Below are positions 1 to 14,800 of a DNA stretch of 64,000 bases, one piece after another. The notes beneath the pieces were generated by a model. It did not search any database and was not told the DNA's origin. It saw only the letters and a list, made by a program, of their open reading frames with translations. Source of the stretch: Chrysoperla carnea (taxonomy: Eukaryota > Arthropoda > Insecta > Neuroptera > Chrysopidae); NCBI RefSeq assembly GCF_905475395.1, contig NW_025408250.1:1-64000 (forward strand), written 5' to 3'. Made by a program: the position numbers and the translations under genes. Each line of letters starts with the position of its first letter. Position 1 is the first letter of the stretch.

Positions 1-3000
1 TAAATAAGCAAAAAAATGATCAAATTTGACATTTTTCGATAGAAAAAACATTTTTTGAAAATTTTCGATTTTTCAACTAGAATGGCATGACTATACAAAT
101 CATTGAAATTTTGATCCAAGTAAGTCAAAATGGATACATAGAGGTCCTTTATGACTGGACTAAGTATAAATAAGCCAAAAATGATCAAATTTGACATTTT
201 TCGATAGAAAAAACATTTTTTGAAAATTTTCGATTATACAACTAAAATGTCATGACAATACAAATCATTTAAATTTTGATCCAAGTAAGTCAAAATGGAT
301 ACATAGAGGTCCTTTATGACTGAACTAAGTATAAATAAGCCAAAAATGATCAAATTTGACATTTTTCGATAGAAGAAAAATTTTTTGAAAATTTCCGATT
401 TTACAACATGAGAGTCATGACTATACATATCATTGAAATTTTGATCCAAGTAAGTCAAAATGGATACATAGAGGTCCTTTATGACTGGACTAAGTATAAA
501 TAAGCCAAAAATGATCAAATTTGACATTTTCGATAGAAAAAACATTTTTTGAAAATTTTCGATTTTTCAACATGAGAGTCATGACTATACAAATCATTGA
601 AATTTTGATCCAAGTAAGTCAAAATGGATACATAGAGGTCCTTTATGACTGGACTAAGTAGAAATAAGCCAAAAATGATCAAATTTGACATTTTTTCGAT
701 AGAAAAAACATTTTTTGAAAATTTTCGATTTTTCAACATGAGAGTCATGACTATACAAATCATTGAAATTTTGATCCAAGTAAGTCAAAATGGATACATA
801 GAGGTCCTTTATGACTGGACTAAGTAGAAATAAGCCAAAAATGATCAAATTTGACATTTTTTGAAAATTTTCGATTTTTCAACTAGAATGGCTTGACTAT
901 AAAAATCATTGAAATTTTCATCCAAGTAAGTCAAAATGTATACATAGAGGTCGTTTATGACTGAACTAAGTAGAAATAAGCCAAAAATGATCAAATTTGA
1001 CATTTTTCGATAGAAAAAAACATTTTTTGAAAATTTTCGATTCTTCAACTTGAGAGTCATGACTATACAAATCATTGAAATTTTGATCCAAGTAAGTCAA
1101 AATGGATACATAGAGGTCCTTTATGACTGGACTAAGTATAAATAAGCCAAAAATGATCAAATTTGACATTTTTCGATAGAAAAAACATTTTTTTGAAAAT
1201 TTTCGATTTTTCAACATGAGAGTCATGACTATACAAATCATTGAAATTTTGATCCAAGTAAGTCAAAATGGATACATAGAGGTCCTTTATGACTGGACTA
1301 AGTATAAATAAGCCAAAAATGATCAAATTTGACATTTTTCGATAGAAAAAACATTTTTTGAAAATTTTCGATTTTTCAACTAGAATGGCATGACTATACA
1401 AACTCATTGAAATTTTGATCCAAGTAAGTCAAAATTTATACATAGAGGTCCTTTATGACTGGACTAAGTATAAAAAACCAAAAAAATGATCAAATTTGAC
1501 ATTTTTCGATAGAAAAAACATTTTTTGAAAATTTTCGATTTTTCAACATGAGAGTCATGACTATACAAATCATTGAAATTTTTGATCCAAGTAAGTCAAA
1601 ATGGATACATAGAGGTCCTTTATGACTGGACTAAGTAGAATAAGGCCAAAAATGATCAAATTTGACATTTTTTCGATAGAAAAAACATTTTTTGAAAATT
1701 TTCGATTTTTCAACATGAGAGTCATGACTATACAAATCATTGAAATTTTGATCCAAGTAAGTCAAAATGGATACATAGAGGTCCTTTATGGACTGGACTA
1801 AGTAGAAATAAGCCAAAAATGATATCAAATTTGACATTTTTCGATAGAAAAAACATTTTTTGAAAATTTTCGATTTTTCAAAATGAGAGTCATGACTATA
1901 CAAATCATTGAAATTTTGATCCAAGTAAGTCAAAATGTATACATAGAGGTCCTTTATGACTGGACTAAGTAGAAATAAGCCAAAATGATCAAATTTGACA
2001 TTTTTTGAAAATTTTCGATTTTCAACTAGAATGGCATGACTATAAAAATCATTGAAATTTTCATCCAAGTAAGTCAAAATGTATACATAGAGGTCGTTTA
2101 TGACTGGACTAAGTAGAAATAAGCCAAAAATGATCAAATTTGACATTTTTCGATAGAAAAAACATTTTTTGAAAATTTTCGATTCTTCAACTTGAGAGTC
2201 ATGACTATACAAATCATCGAAATTTTGATCCAAGTAAGTCAAAATGGATACATAGAGGTCCTTTATGACTGGACTAAGTATAAATAAGCCAAAAATGATC
2301 AAATTTGACATTTTTCGATAGAAAAAACATTTTTGAAAATTTTCGATTTTTCAACTAGAATGGCATGACTATACAAATCATTGAAATTTTGATCCAAGTA
2401 AGTCAAAATTGGATACATAGAGGTCCTTTATGACTGGACTAAGTATAAATAAGCCAAAAATGATCAAATTTGACATTTTTCGATAGAAAAAACATTTTTT
2501 GAAAATTTTCGATTTTTCAACATGAGAGTCATGACTAAACAAATCATTGAAATTTTGATCCATGTAAGTCAAAATGGATACATAGAGGTCCTTTATGACT
2601 GGACTAAGTAGAAATAAGCCAAAAATGATCAAATTTGACATTTTTCGATAGAAAAAAACATTTTTTGAAAATTTTCGATTTTTCAACTAGAATGTCATGA
2701 CTATACAAATCATTGAAATTTGATCCAAGTAAGTCAAAATGGATACATAGAGGTCCTTTATGACTGGACTAAGTAGAAATAAGCCAAAAATGATCAAATT
2801 TGACATTTTTCGATAGAAAAAACATTTTTTGAAAATTTCTGATTTTTCAACATTAGAGTCATGACTATACAAATCATTGAAATTTTGATCCAAGTAAGTC
2901 AAAATGGATACATAGAGGTCCTTTATGACTGGACTAAGTATAAATAAGCCAAAAACGCTCAAATTTGACATTTTTCGATAGAAAAAACATTTTTTGAAAA

Positions 3001-4089
3001 TTTTCGATTTTTCAACATGAGAGTCATGACTATACAAATCATTGAAATTTTGATCCAAGTAAGTCAAAATGGATACATAGAGGTCCTTTATGACTGGACT
3101 AAGTAGAAATAGGCCAAAAATGATCAAATTTGACATTTTTTGAAAATTTTCGATTTTTCAACTAGAATGGCATGACTATAAAAATCATTGAAATTTTCAT
3201 CCAAGTAAGTCAAAATGTATACATAGAGGTCGTTTATGACTGGACTAAGTAGAAATAAGCCAAAAATGATCAAATTAGACATTTTTCGATAGAAAAAACA
3301 TTTTTTGAAAATTTTCGATTTTTCAACTAGAATGTCATGACTATACAAATCATTGAAATTTTGATCCAAGTAAGTCAAAATGGATACATAGAGGTCCTTT
3401 ATGACTGGACTAAGTAGAAATAAGCCAAAAATGATCAAATTTGACATTTTTCGATAGAAAAAACATTTTTTGAAAATTTCTGATTTTTCAACATTAGAGT
3501 CATGACTATACAAATCATTGAAATTTTGATCCAAGTAAGTCAAAATGGATACATAGAGGTCCTTTATGACTGGACTAAGTATAAATAAGCCAAAAACGCT
3601 CAAATTTGACATTTTTCGATAGAAAAAACATTTTTTGAAATTTTCGATTTTTCAACATGAGAGTCATGACTATACAAATCATTGAAATTTTGATCCAAGT
3701 AAGTCAAAAATGGATACATAGAGGTCCTTTATGACTGGACTAAGTAGAAATAGGCCAAAAATGATCAAATTTGACATTTTTTGAAAATTTTCGATTTTTC
3801 AACTAGAATGGCATGACTATAAAAATCATTGAAATTTTCATCCAAGTAAGTCAAAATGTATACATAGAGGTCGTTTATGACTGGACTAAGTAGAAATAAG
3901 CCAAAAATGATCAAATTAGACATTTTTCGATAGAAAAAACATTTTTTGAAAATTTTCGATTCTTCAACTTGAGAGTCATGACTATACAAATCATCGAAAT
4001 TTTGATCCAAGTAAGTCAAAATGGATACATAGAGGTCCTTTATGACTGGACTAAGTATAAATAAGCCAAAAATGATCAAATTTGACATT

Positions 4090-7000
4090 TTTCGATAGAA
4101 AAAAACATTTTTGAAAATTTTCGAATTTTCAACTAGAATGGCATGACTATACAAATCATTGAAATTTTGATCCAAGGAAGTCAAAATGGATACATAGAGG
4201 TCCTTTATGACTGGACTAAGTATAAATAAGCCAAAAATGATCAAATTTGACATTTTTCGATAGAAAAAAACATTTTTTGAAAATTTTCGATTTTTCAACT
4301 AGAATGGCATGACTATACAAATCATTGAAATTTTGATTGAAGTAAGTCAAAATGGATACATAGAGGTCCTTTATGACTGGACTAAGTATAAATAAGCCAA
4401 AAATGATCAAATTTGACATTTTTCGATAGAAAAAACATTTTTTGAAATTTTTCGATTTTTCAACATGAGAGTCATGACTATACAAATCATTGAAATTTTG
4501 ATCCAAGTAAGTCAAAATGGATACATAGAGGTCCTTTATGACTGGACTAAGTATAAATAAGCCAAAAATGATCAAATTTGACATTTTTCGATAGAAAAAA
4601 CATTTTTTGAAAATTTTCGATTTTTCAACATGAGAGTCATGACTATACAAATCATTGAAATTTTGATCCAAGTAAGTCAAAATGGATACATAGAGGTCCT
4701 TTATGACTGGACTAAGTAGAAATAAGCCAAAAATGATCAAATTTGACATTTTTTGAAAATTTTCGATTTTTCAACTAGAATGGCTTGACTATAAAAATCA
4801 TTGAAATTTTCATCCAAGTAAGTCAAAATGTATACATAGAGGTCGTTTATGACTGAACTAAGTAGAAATAAGCCAAAAATGATCAAATTTGACATTTTTC
4901 GATAGAAAAAACATTTTTTGAAAATTTTCGATTCTTCAACTTGAGAGTCATGACTATACAAATCATTGAAATTTTGATCCAAGTAAGTCAAAAAGGATAT
5001 ATAGAGGTCCTTCATGACTGGACTAAGTATAAATAAGCCAAAAATGATCAAATTTGACATTTTTCGATAGAAAAAACATTTTTTGAAAATTTTCGATTTT
5101 TCAACTAGAATGGCATGACTATACAAATCATTGAAATTTTGATAAAAGTAAGTCAAAATGGATACATAGAGGTCCTTTATGACTGGACTAAGTATAAATA
5201 AGCCAAAAATGATCAAATTTGACATTTTTCGATAGAAAAAACATTTTTTGAAAATTTTCGATTTTTCAACATGAGAGTCATGACTATACAAATCATTGAA
5301 ATTTTGATCCAAGTAAGTCAAAATGGATACATAGAGGTCCTTTATGACTGGACTAAGTATAAATAAGCCAAAAATGATCAAATTTGACATTTTTCGATAG
5401 AAAAAACATTTTTTGAAAATTTTCGATTTTTCAACTAGAATGGCATGACTATACAAATCATTGAAATTTTGATCCAAGTAAGTCAAAATGTATACATAGA
5501 GGTCCTTTATGACTGGACTAAGTATAAATAAGCCAAAAATGATCAAATTTGACATTTTTCGATAGAAAAAACATTTTTTGAAAATTTTCGATTTTTCAAC
5601 ATGAGAGTCATGACCATACAAATCATTGAAATTTTGATCCAAGTAAGTCAAAATGGATACATAGAGGTCCTTTATGACTGGACTAAGTAGAAATAAGCCA
5701 AAAATGATCAAATTTGACATTTTTCGATAGAAAAAACATTTTTTGAAAATTTTCGATTTTTCAACATGAGAGTCATGACTATACAAATCATTGAAATTTT
5801 GATCCAAGTAAGTCAAAATGGATACATAGAGGTCCTTTATGACTGGACTAAGTAGAAATAAGCCAAAAATGATCAAATTTGACATTTTTCGATAGAAAAA
5901 ACATTTTTTGAAAATTTTCGATTTTTCAAAATGAGAGTCATGACTATACAAATCATTGAAATTTTGATCCAAGTAAGTCAAAATGTATACATAGAGGTCC
6001 TTTATGACTGGACTAAGTAGAAATAAGCCAAAAATGATCAAATTTGACATTTTTTGAAAATTTTCGATTTTTCAACTAGAATGTCATGACTATACAAATC
6101 ATTGAAATTTTCATCCAAGTAAGTCAAAATGTATACATAGAGGTCGTTTATGACTGGACTAAGTAGAAATAAGCCAAAAATGATCAAATTTGACATTTTT
6201 CGATAGAAAAAACATTTTTTGAAAATTTTCGATTCTTCAACTTGAGAGTCATGACTATACAAATCATCGAAATTTTGATCCAAGTAAGTCAAAATGGATA
6301 CATAGAGGTCCTTTATGACTGGACTAAGTATAAATAAGCCAAAAATGATCAAATTTGACATTTTTCGATAGAAAAAACATTTTTGAAAATTTTCGATTTT
6401 TCAACTAGAATGGCATGACTATACAAATCATTGAAATTTTGATCCAAGTAAGTCAAAATGTATACATAGAGGTCCTTTATGACTGGACTAAGTATAAATA
6501 AGCCAAAAATGATCAAATTTGACATTTTTCGATAGAAAAAACATTTTTTGAAAATTTTCGAATTTTCAACTAGAATGGCATGACTATACAAATCATTGAA
6601 ATTTTGATCCAAGGAAGTCAAAATGGATACATAGAGGTCCTTTATGACTGGACTAAGTATAAATAAGCCAAAAATGATCAAATTTGACATTTTTCGATAG
6701 AAAAAACATTTTTTGAAAATTTTCGATTTTTCAACTAGAATGGCATGACTATACAAATCATTGAAATTTTGATTGAAGTAAGTCAAAATGGATACATAGA
6801 GGTCCTTTATGACTGGACTAAGTATAAATAAGCCAAAAATGATCAAATTTGACATTTTTCGATAGAAAAAAACATTTTTTGAAATTTTTCGATTTTTCAA
6901 CATGAGAGTCATGACTATACAAATCATTGAAATTTTGATCCAAGTAAGTCAAAATGGATACATAGAGGTCCTTTATGACTGGACTAAGTATAAATAAGCC

Positions 7001-8840
7001 AAAAATGATCAAATTTGACATTTTTCGATAGAAAAAAACATTTTTTGAAAATTTTCGATTTTTCAACATGAGAGTCATGACTATACAAATCATTGAAATT
7101 TTGATCCAAGTAAGTCAAAATGGATACATAGAGGTCCTTTATGACTGGACTAAGTAGAAATAAGCCAAAAATGATCAAATTTGACATTTTTTGAAAATTT
7201 TCGATTTTTCAACTAGAATGGCTTGACTATAAAAATCATTGAAATTTTCATCCAAGTAAGTCAAAATGTATACATAGAGGTCGTTTATGACTGAACTAAG
7301 TAGAAATAAGCCAAAAATGATCAAATTTGACATTTTTCGATAGAAAAAAACATTTTTTGAAAATTTTCGATTCTTCAACTTGAGAGTCATGACTATACAA
7401 ATCATTGAAATTTTGATCCAAGTAAGTCAAAATGGATATATAGAGGTCCTTCATGACTGGACTAAGTATAAATAAGCCAAAAATGATCAAATTTGACATT
7501 TTTCGATAGAAAAAAACATTTTTTGAAAATTTTCGATTTTTCAACTAGAATGGCATGACTATACAAATCATTGAAATTTTGATAAAAGTAAGTCAAAATG
7601 GATACATAGAGGTCCTTTATGACTGGACTAAGTATAAATAAGCCAAAAATGATCAAATTTGACATTTTTCGATAGAAAAAACATTTTTTGAAAATTTTCG
7701 ATTTTTCAACATGAGAGTCATGACTATACAAATCATTGAAATTTTGATCCAAGTAAGTCAAAATGGATACATAGAGGTCCTTTATGACTGGACTAAGTAT
7801 AAATAAGCCAAAAATGATCAAATTTGACATTTTTCGATAGAAAAAACATTTTTTGAAAATTTTCGATTTTTCAACTAGAATGGCATGACTATACAAATCA
7901 TTGAAATTTTGATCCAAGTAAGTCAAAATGTATACATAGAGGTCCTTTATGACTGGACTAAGTATAAATAAGCCAAAAATGATCAAATTTGACATTTTTC
8001 GATAGAAAAAACATTTTTTGAAAATTTTCGATTTTTCAACATGAGAGTCATGACCATACAAATCATTGAAATTTTGATCCAAGTAAGTCAAAATGGATAC
8101 ATAGAGGTCCTTTATGACTGGACTAAGTAGAAATAAGCCAAAAATGATCAAATTTGACATTTTTCGATAGAAAAAACATTTTTTGAAAATTTTCGATTTT
8201 TCAACATGAGAGTCATGACTATACAAATCATTGAAATTTTGATCCAAGTAAGTCAAAATGGATACATAGAGGTCCTTTATGACTGGACTAAGTAGAAATA
8301 AGCCAAAAATGATCAAATTTGACATTTTTCGATAGAAAAAACATTTTTTGAAAATTTTCGATTTTTCAAAATGAGAGTCATGACTATACAAATCATTGAA
8401 ATTTTGATCCAAGTAAGTCAAAATGTATACATAGAGGTCCTTTATGACTGGACTAAGTAGAAATAAGCCAAAAATGATCAAATTTGACATTTTTTGAAAA
8501 TTTTCGATTTTTCAACTAGAATGGCATGACTATAAAAATCATTGAAATTTTCATCCAAGTAAGTCAAAATGTATACATAGAGGTCGTTTATGACTGGACT
8601 AAGTAGAAATAAGCCAAAAATGATCAAATTTGACATTTTTCGATAGAAAAAACATTTTTTGAAAATTTTCGATTCTTCAACTTGAGAGTCATGACTATAC
8701 AAATCATCGAAATTTTGATCCAAGTAAGTCAAAATGGATACATAGAGGTCCTTTATGACTGGACTAAGTATAAATAAGCCAAAAATGATCAAATTTGACA
8801 TTTTTCGATAGAAAAAACATTTTTGAAAATTTTCGATTTT
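4090..8840. repeat. higher-order repeat, about 2.44-kb period
   Basis: Rare monomer variants recur at a constant 2440-bp offset. The variant TGACCATACA lies at 5611 and 8051, TTTTTCAAAATGAG lies near 5922 and 8362, and short (19-bp-deleted) monomers start near 4747/7187 and 6048/8488. About 2.3 kb (roughly 4090-6400 against 6530-8840) is nearly identical, far closer than neighbouring monomers are to each other. This indicates recent amplification of a multi-monomer block. Confidence 0.85.
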
Positions 8841-11800
8841 TCAACTAGAATGGCATGACTATACAAATCATTGAAATTTTGATCCAAGTAAGTCAAAATG
8901 GATACATAGAGGTCCTTTATGACTGGACTAAGTATAAATAAGCCAAAAATGATCAAATTTGACATTTTTCGATAGAAAAAACATTTTTTGAAAATTTTCG
9001 ATTTTTCAACATGAGAGTCATGACTATACAAATCATTGAAATTTTGATCCATGTAAGTCAAAATGGATACATAGAGGTCCTTTATGACTGGACTAAGTAG
9101 AAATAAGCCAAAAATGATCAAATTTGACATTTTTCGATAGAAAAAACATTTTTTGAAAATTTTTGATTTTTCAACATTAGAGTCATGACTATACAAATCA
9201 TTGAAATTTTGATCCAAGTAAGTCAAAATGGATACATAGAGGTCCTTTATGACTGGACTAAGTATAAATAAGCCAAAAACGCTCAAATTTGACATTTTTC
9301 GATAGAAAAAACATTTTTTGAAAATTTTCGATTTTTCAACATGAGAGTCATGACTATACAAATCATTGAAATTTTGATCCAAGTAAGTCAAAATGGATAC
9401 ATAGAGGTCCTTTATGACTGGACTAAGTAGAAATAGGCCAAAAATGATCAAATTTGACATTTTTTGAAAATTTTCGATTTTTCAACTAGAATGGCATGAC
9501 TATAAAAATCATTGAAATTTTCATCCAAGTAAGTCAAAATGTATACATAGAGGTCGTTTATGACTGGACTAAGTAGAAATAAGCCAAAAATGATCAAATT
9601 AGACATTTTTCGATAGAAAAAACATTTTTTGAAAATTTTCGATTCTTCAACTTGAGAGTCATGACTATACAAATCATCGAAATTTTGATCCAAGTAAGTC
9701 AAAATGGATACATAGAGGTCCTTTATGACTGGACTAAGTATAAATAAGCCAAAAATGATCAAATTTGACATTTTTCGATAGAAAAAACATTTTTGAAAAT
9801 TTTCGAATTTTCAACTAGAATGGCATGACTATACAAATCATTGAAATTTTGATCCAAGGAAGTCAAAATGGATACATAGAGGTCCTTTATGACTGGACTA
9901 AGTATAAATAAGCCAAAAATGATCAAATTTGACATTTTTCGATAGAAAAAACATTTTTTGAAAATTTTCGATTTTTCAACTAGAATGGCATGACTATACA
10001 AATCATTGAAATTTTGATTGAAGTAAGTCAAAATGGATACATAGAGGTCCTTTATGACTGGACTAAGTATAAATAAGCCAAAAATGATCAAATTTGACAT
10101 TTTTCGATAGAAAAAACATTTTTTGAAATTTTTCGATTTTTCAACATGAGAGTCATGACTATACAAATCATTGAAATTTTGATCCAAGTAAGTCAAAATG
10201 GATACATAGAGGTCCTTTATGACTGGACTAAGTATAAATAAGCCAAAAATGATCAAATTTGACATTTTTCGATAGAAAAAACATTTTTTGAAAATTTTCG
10301 ATTTTTCAACTAGAATGGCATGACTATACAAATCATTGAAATTTTGATCCAAGTAAGTCAAAATGAATACAAAGAGGTCCTTTATGACTGGACTAAGTAG
10401 AAATAAGCCAAAAATGATCAAATTTGATATTTTTTAAAAATTTTCGCTTTTTCAACTAGAATGTCATGACTATACAAATCTTTGAAATTTTGATCCAAGT
10501 AAGTCAAAATGTATACATAGAGGTCCTTTATGACTGAACTAAGTATAAATAAGCCAAAAATGATCAAATTTGACATTTTTCGATAGAAAAAACATTTTTT
10601 GAAAATTTAAGATTTTACAACATGAGAGTCATGACTATACATATCATTGAAATTTTGATCCAAGTAAGTCAAAATGTATACATAGAGGTCTTTTATGACT
10701 AGACTAAGTATAAATAAGTCCAAAATGATCAAATTTGACATTTTTCGATAGAAAAAAACATTTTTTGAAAATTTCCGATTTTTCAACATGAGAGACATGA
10801 CTATACAAATCATTGAAATTTTGATCCAAGTAAGTCAAAATGGATACATAGAGGTCCTTTATGACTGGACTAAGTATAAATAAGCCAAAAATGATCAAAT
10901 TTGACATTTTTCGATAGAAAAAACATTTTTTGAAAATTTTCGATTTTTCAACTAGAATGGCATGACTATACAAATCATTGAAATTTTGATCCAAGTAAGT
11001 CAAAATGGATACATAGAGGTCCTTTATGACTGGACTAAGTATAAATAAGCCAAAAATGATCAAATTTGACATTTTTCGATAGAAAAAAACATTTTTTGAA
11101 ATTTTTCGATTTTTCAACATGAGAGTCATGACTATACAAATCATTGAAAGTTTGATCCAAGTAAGTCAAAATGGATACATAGAGGTCCTTTATGACTGGA
11201 CTAAGTATAAATAAGCCAAAAATGATCAAATTTGACATTTTTCGATAGAAAAAACATTTTTTGAAAATTTTCGATTTTTCAACTAGAATGGCATGACTAT
11301 ACAAATCATTGAAATTTTGATCCAAGTAAGTCAAAATGGATACAAAGAGGTCCTTTATGACTGGACTAAGTAGAAATAAGCCAAAAATGATCAAATTTGA
11401 CATTTTTTGAAAATTTTCGCTTTTTCAACTAGAATGTCATGACTATACAAATCTTTGAAATTTTGATCCAAGTAAGTCAAAATGTATACATAGAGGTCCT
11501 TTATGACTGAACTAAGTATAAATAAGCCAAAAATGATCAAATTTGACATTTTTCGATAGAAAAAACATTTTTTGAAAATTTCCGATTTTACAACATGAGA
11601 GTCATGACTATACATATCATTGAAATTTTGATCCAAGTAAGTCAAAATGTATACATAGAGGTCTTTTATGACTAGACTAAGTATAAATAAGTCCAAAATG
11701 ATCAAATTTGACATTTTTCGATAGAAAAAAACATTTTTTGAAAATTTCCGATTTTTCAACATGAGAGACATGACTATACAAATCATTGAAATTTTGATCC

Positions 11801-14800
11801 AAGTAAGTCAAAATGGATACATAGAGGTCCTTTATGACTGGACTAAGTATAAATAAGCCAAAAATGATCAAATTTGACATTTTTCGATAGAAAAAACATT
11901 TTTTGAAAATTTTCGATTTTTCAACTAGAATGGCATGACTATACAAATCATTGAAATTTTGATCCAAGTAAGTCAAAATGGATACATAGAGGTCCTTTAT
12001 GACTGGACTAAGTATAAATAAGCCAAAAATGATCAAATTTGACATTTTTCGATAAAAAAAACATTTTTTGAAAATTTTCGATTTTTCAACATGAGAGTCA
12101 TGACTATACAAATCATTGAAATTTTGATCCAAGTAAGTCAAAATGGATACATAGAGGTCCTTTATGACTGGACTAAGTAGAAATAAGCCAAAAATGATCA
12201 AATTTGACATTTTTCGATAGAAAAAACATTTTTTGAAAATTTTCGATTTTTCAACATGAGAGTCATGACTATACAAATCATTGAAATTTTGATCCAAGTA
12301 AGTCAAAATGGATACATAGAGGTCCTTTATGACTGGACTAAGTAGAAATAAGCCAAAAATGATCAAATTTGACATTTTTCGATAGAAAAAACATTTTTTG
12401 AAAATTTCTGATTTTTCAACATGAGAGTCATGACTATACAAATCATTGAAATTTTGATCCAAGTAAGTCAAAATGGATACATAGAGGTCCTTAATGACTG
12501 GACTAAGAATAAATAAGCCAAAAACGATCAAATTTGACATTTTTCGATAGAAAAAACATTTTTTGAAAATTTTCGATTTTTCAACATGAGAGTCATGACT
12601 ATACAAATCATTGAAATTTTGATCCAAGTAAGTCAAAATGGATACATAGAGGTCCTTTATGACTGGACTAAGTATAAATAAGCCAAAAATGATCAAATTT
12701 GACATTTTTCGATAGAATAAACATTTTTGAAAATTTTCGAATTTTCAACTAGAATGGCATGACTATACAAATCATTGAAATTTTGATCCAAGTAAGTCAA
12801 AATGGATACATAGAGGTCCTTTATGACTGGACTAAGTATAAATAAGCCAAAAATGATCAAATTTGACATTTTTCGATAGAAAAAACATTTTTTGAAAATT
12901 TTCGATTTTTCAACTAAAATGACATGACAATACAAATCATTTAAATTTTGATCCAAGTAAGTCAAAATGGATACATAGAGGTCCTTTATGACTGAACTAA
13001 GTATAAATAAGCCAAAAATGATCAAATTTGACATTTTTCGATAGAAAAAATTTTTTTTGAAAATTTCCGATTTTTCAACATGAGAGACATGACTATACAA
13101 ATCATTGAAATTTTGATCCAAGGAAGTCAAAATGGATACATAGAGGTCCTTTATGACTGGACTAAGTATAAATAAGCCAAAAATGATCAAATTTGACATT
13201 TTTCGATAGAAAAAACATTTTTTGAAAATTTTCGATTTTTCAACTAGAATGGCATGACTATACAAATCATTGAAATTTTGATTGAAGTAAGTCAAAATGG
13301 ATACATAGAGGTATTTTATGACTGGACTAAGTATAAATAAGCCAAAAATGATCAAATTTGACATTTTTCGATAGAAAAAACATTTTTTGAAATTTTTCGA
13401 TTTTTCAACATGAGAGTCATGACTATACAAATCATTGAAATTTTGATCCAAGTAAGTCAAAATGGATACATAGAGGTCCTTTATGACTGGACTAAGTATA
13501 AATAAGCCAAAAATGATCAAATTTGACATTTTTCGATAGAAAAAACATTTTTTGAAATTTTTCGATTTTTCAACTAGAATGGCATGACTATACAAATCAT
13601 TGAAATTTTGATCCAAGTAAGTCAAAATGGATACAAAGAGGTCCTTTATGACTGGACTAAGTAGAAATAAGCCAAAAATGATCAAATTTGACATTTTTTG
13701 AAAATTTTCGCTTTTTCAACTAGAATGTCATGACTATACAAATCTTTGAAATTTTGATCCAAGTAAGTCAAAATGTATACATAGAGGTCCTTTATGACTG
13801 AACTTAGTATAAATAAGCCAAAAATGATCAAATTTGACATTTTTCGATAGAAAAAACATTTTTTGAAAATTTCCGATTTTACAACATGAGAGTCATGACT
13901 ATACATATCATTGAAATTTTGATCCAAGTAAGTCAAAATGTATACATAGAGGTCTTTTATGACTAGACTAAGTATAAATAAGTCCAAAATGATCAAATTT
14001 GACATTTTTCGATAGAAAAAAAGATTTTTTGAAAATTTCCGATTTTTCAACATGAGAGACATGACTATACAAATCATTGAAATTTTGATCCAAGTAAGTC
14101 AAAATGGATACATAGAGGTCCTTTATAACTGGACTAAGTATAAATAAGCCAAAAATGATCAAATTTGACATTTTTCGATAGAAAAAACATTTTTTGAAAA
14201 TTTTCGATTTTTCAACTAGAATGGCATGACTATACAAATCATTGAAATTTTGATCCAAGTAAGTCAAAATGGATACATAGAGGTCCTTTATGACTGGACT
14301 AAGTATAAATAAGCCAAAAATGATCAAATTTGACATTTTTCGATAGAAAAAACATTTTTTGAAAATTTTCGATTTTTCAACTAGAATGGCATGACTATAC
14401 AAATCATCGAAATTTTGATCCAAGTAAGTCAAAATGGATACATAGAGGTCCTTTATGACTGGACCAAGTATAAATAAGCCAAAACTGATCAAATTTGACA
14501 TTTTTCGATAGAAAAAACATTTTTTGAAAATTTTCGATTTTTCAACTAGAATGGCATGACTATACAAATCATTGAAATTTTGATCCAAGTAAGTCAAAAT
14601 GGATACATAGAGGTCCTTTATGACTGGACTAAGTATAAATAAGCCAAAAATGATCAAATTTGACATTTTTCGATAGAAAAAACATTTTTTGAAAATTTTC
14701 GATTATACAACTAAAATGTCATGACAATACAAATCATTGAAATTTTGATCCAAGTAAGTCAAAATGGATACATAGAGGTCCTTTATGACTGGAATAAGTA

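Noticed and set aside
645..827. 60-aa plus-strand ORF in the satellite
   Set aside because: Occurs only where local indels remove stops; not kept in other monomers.
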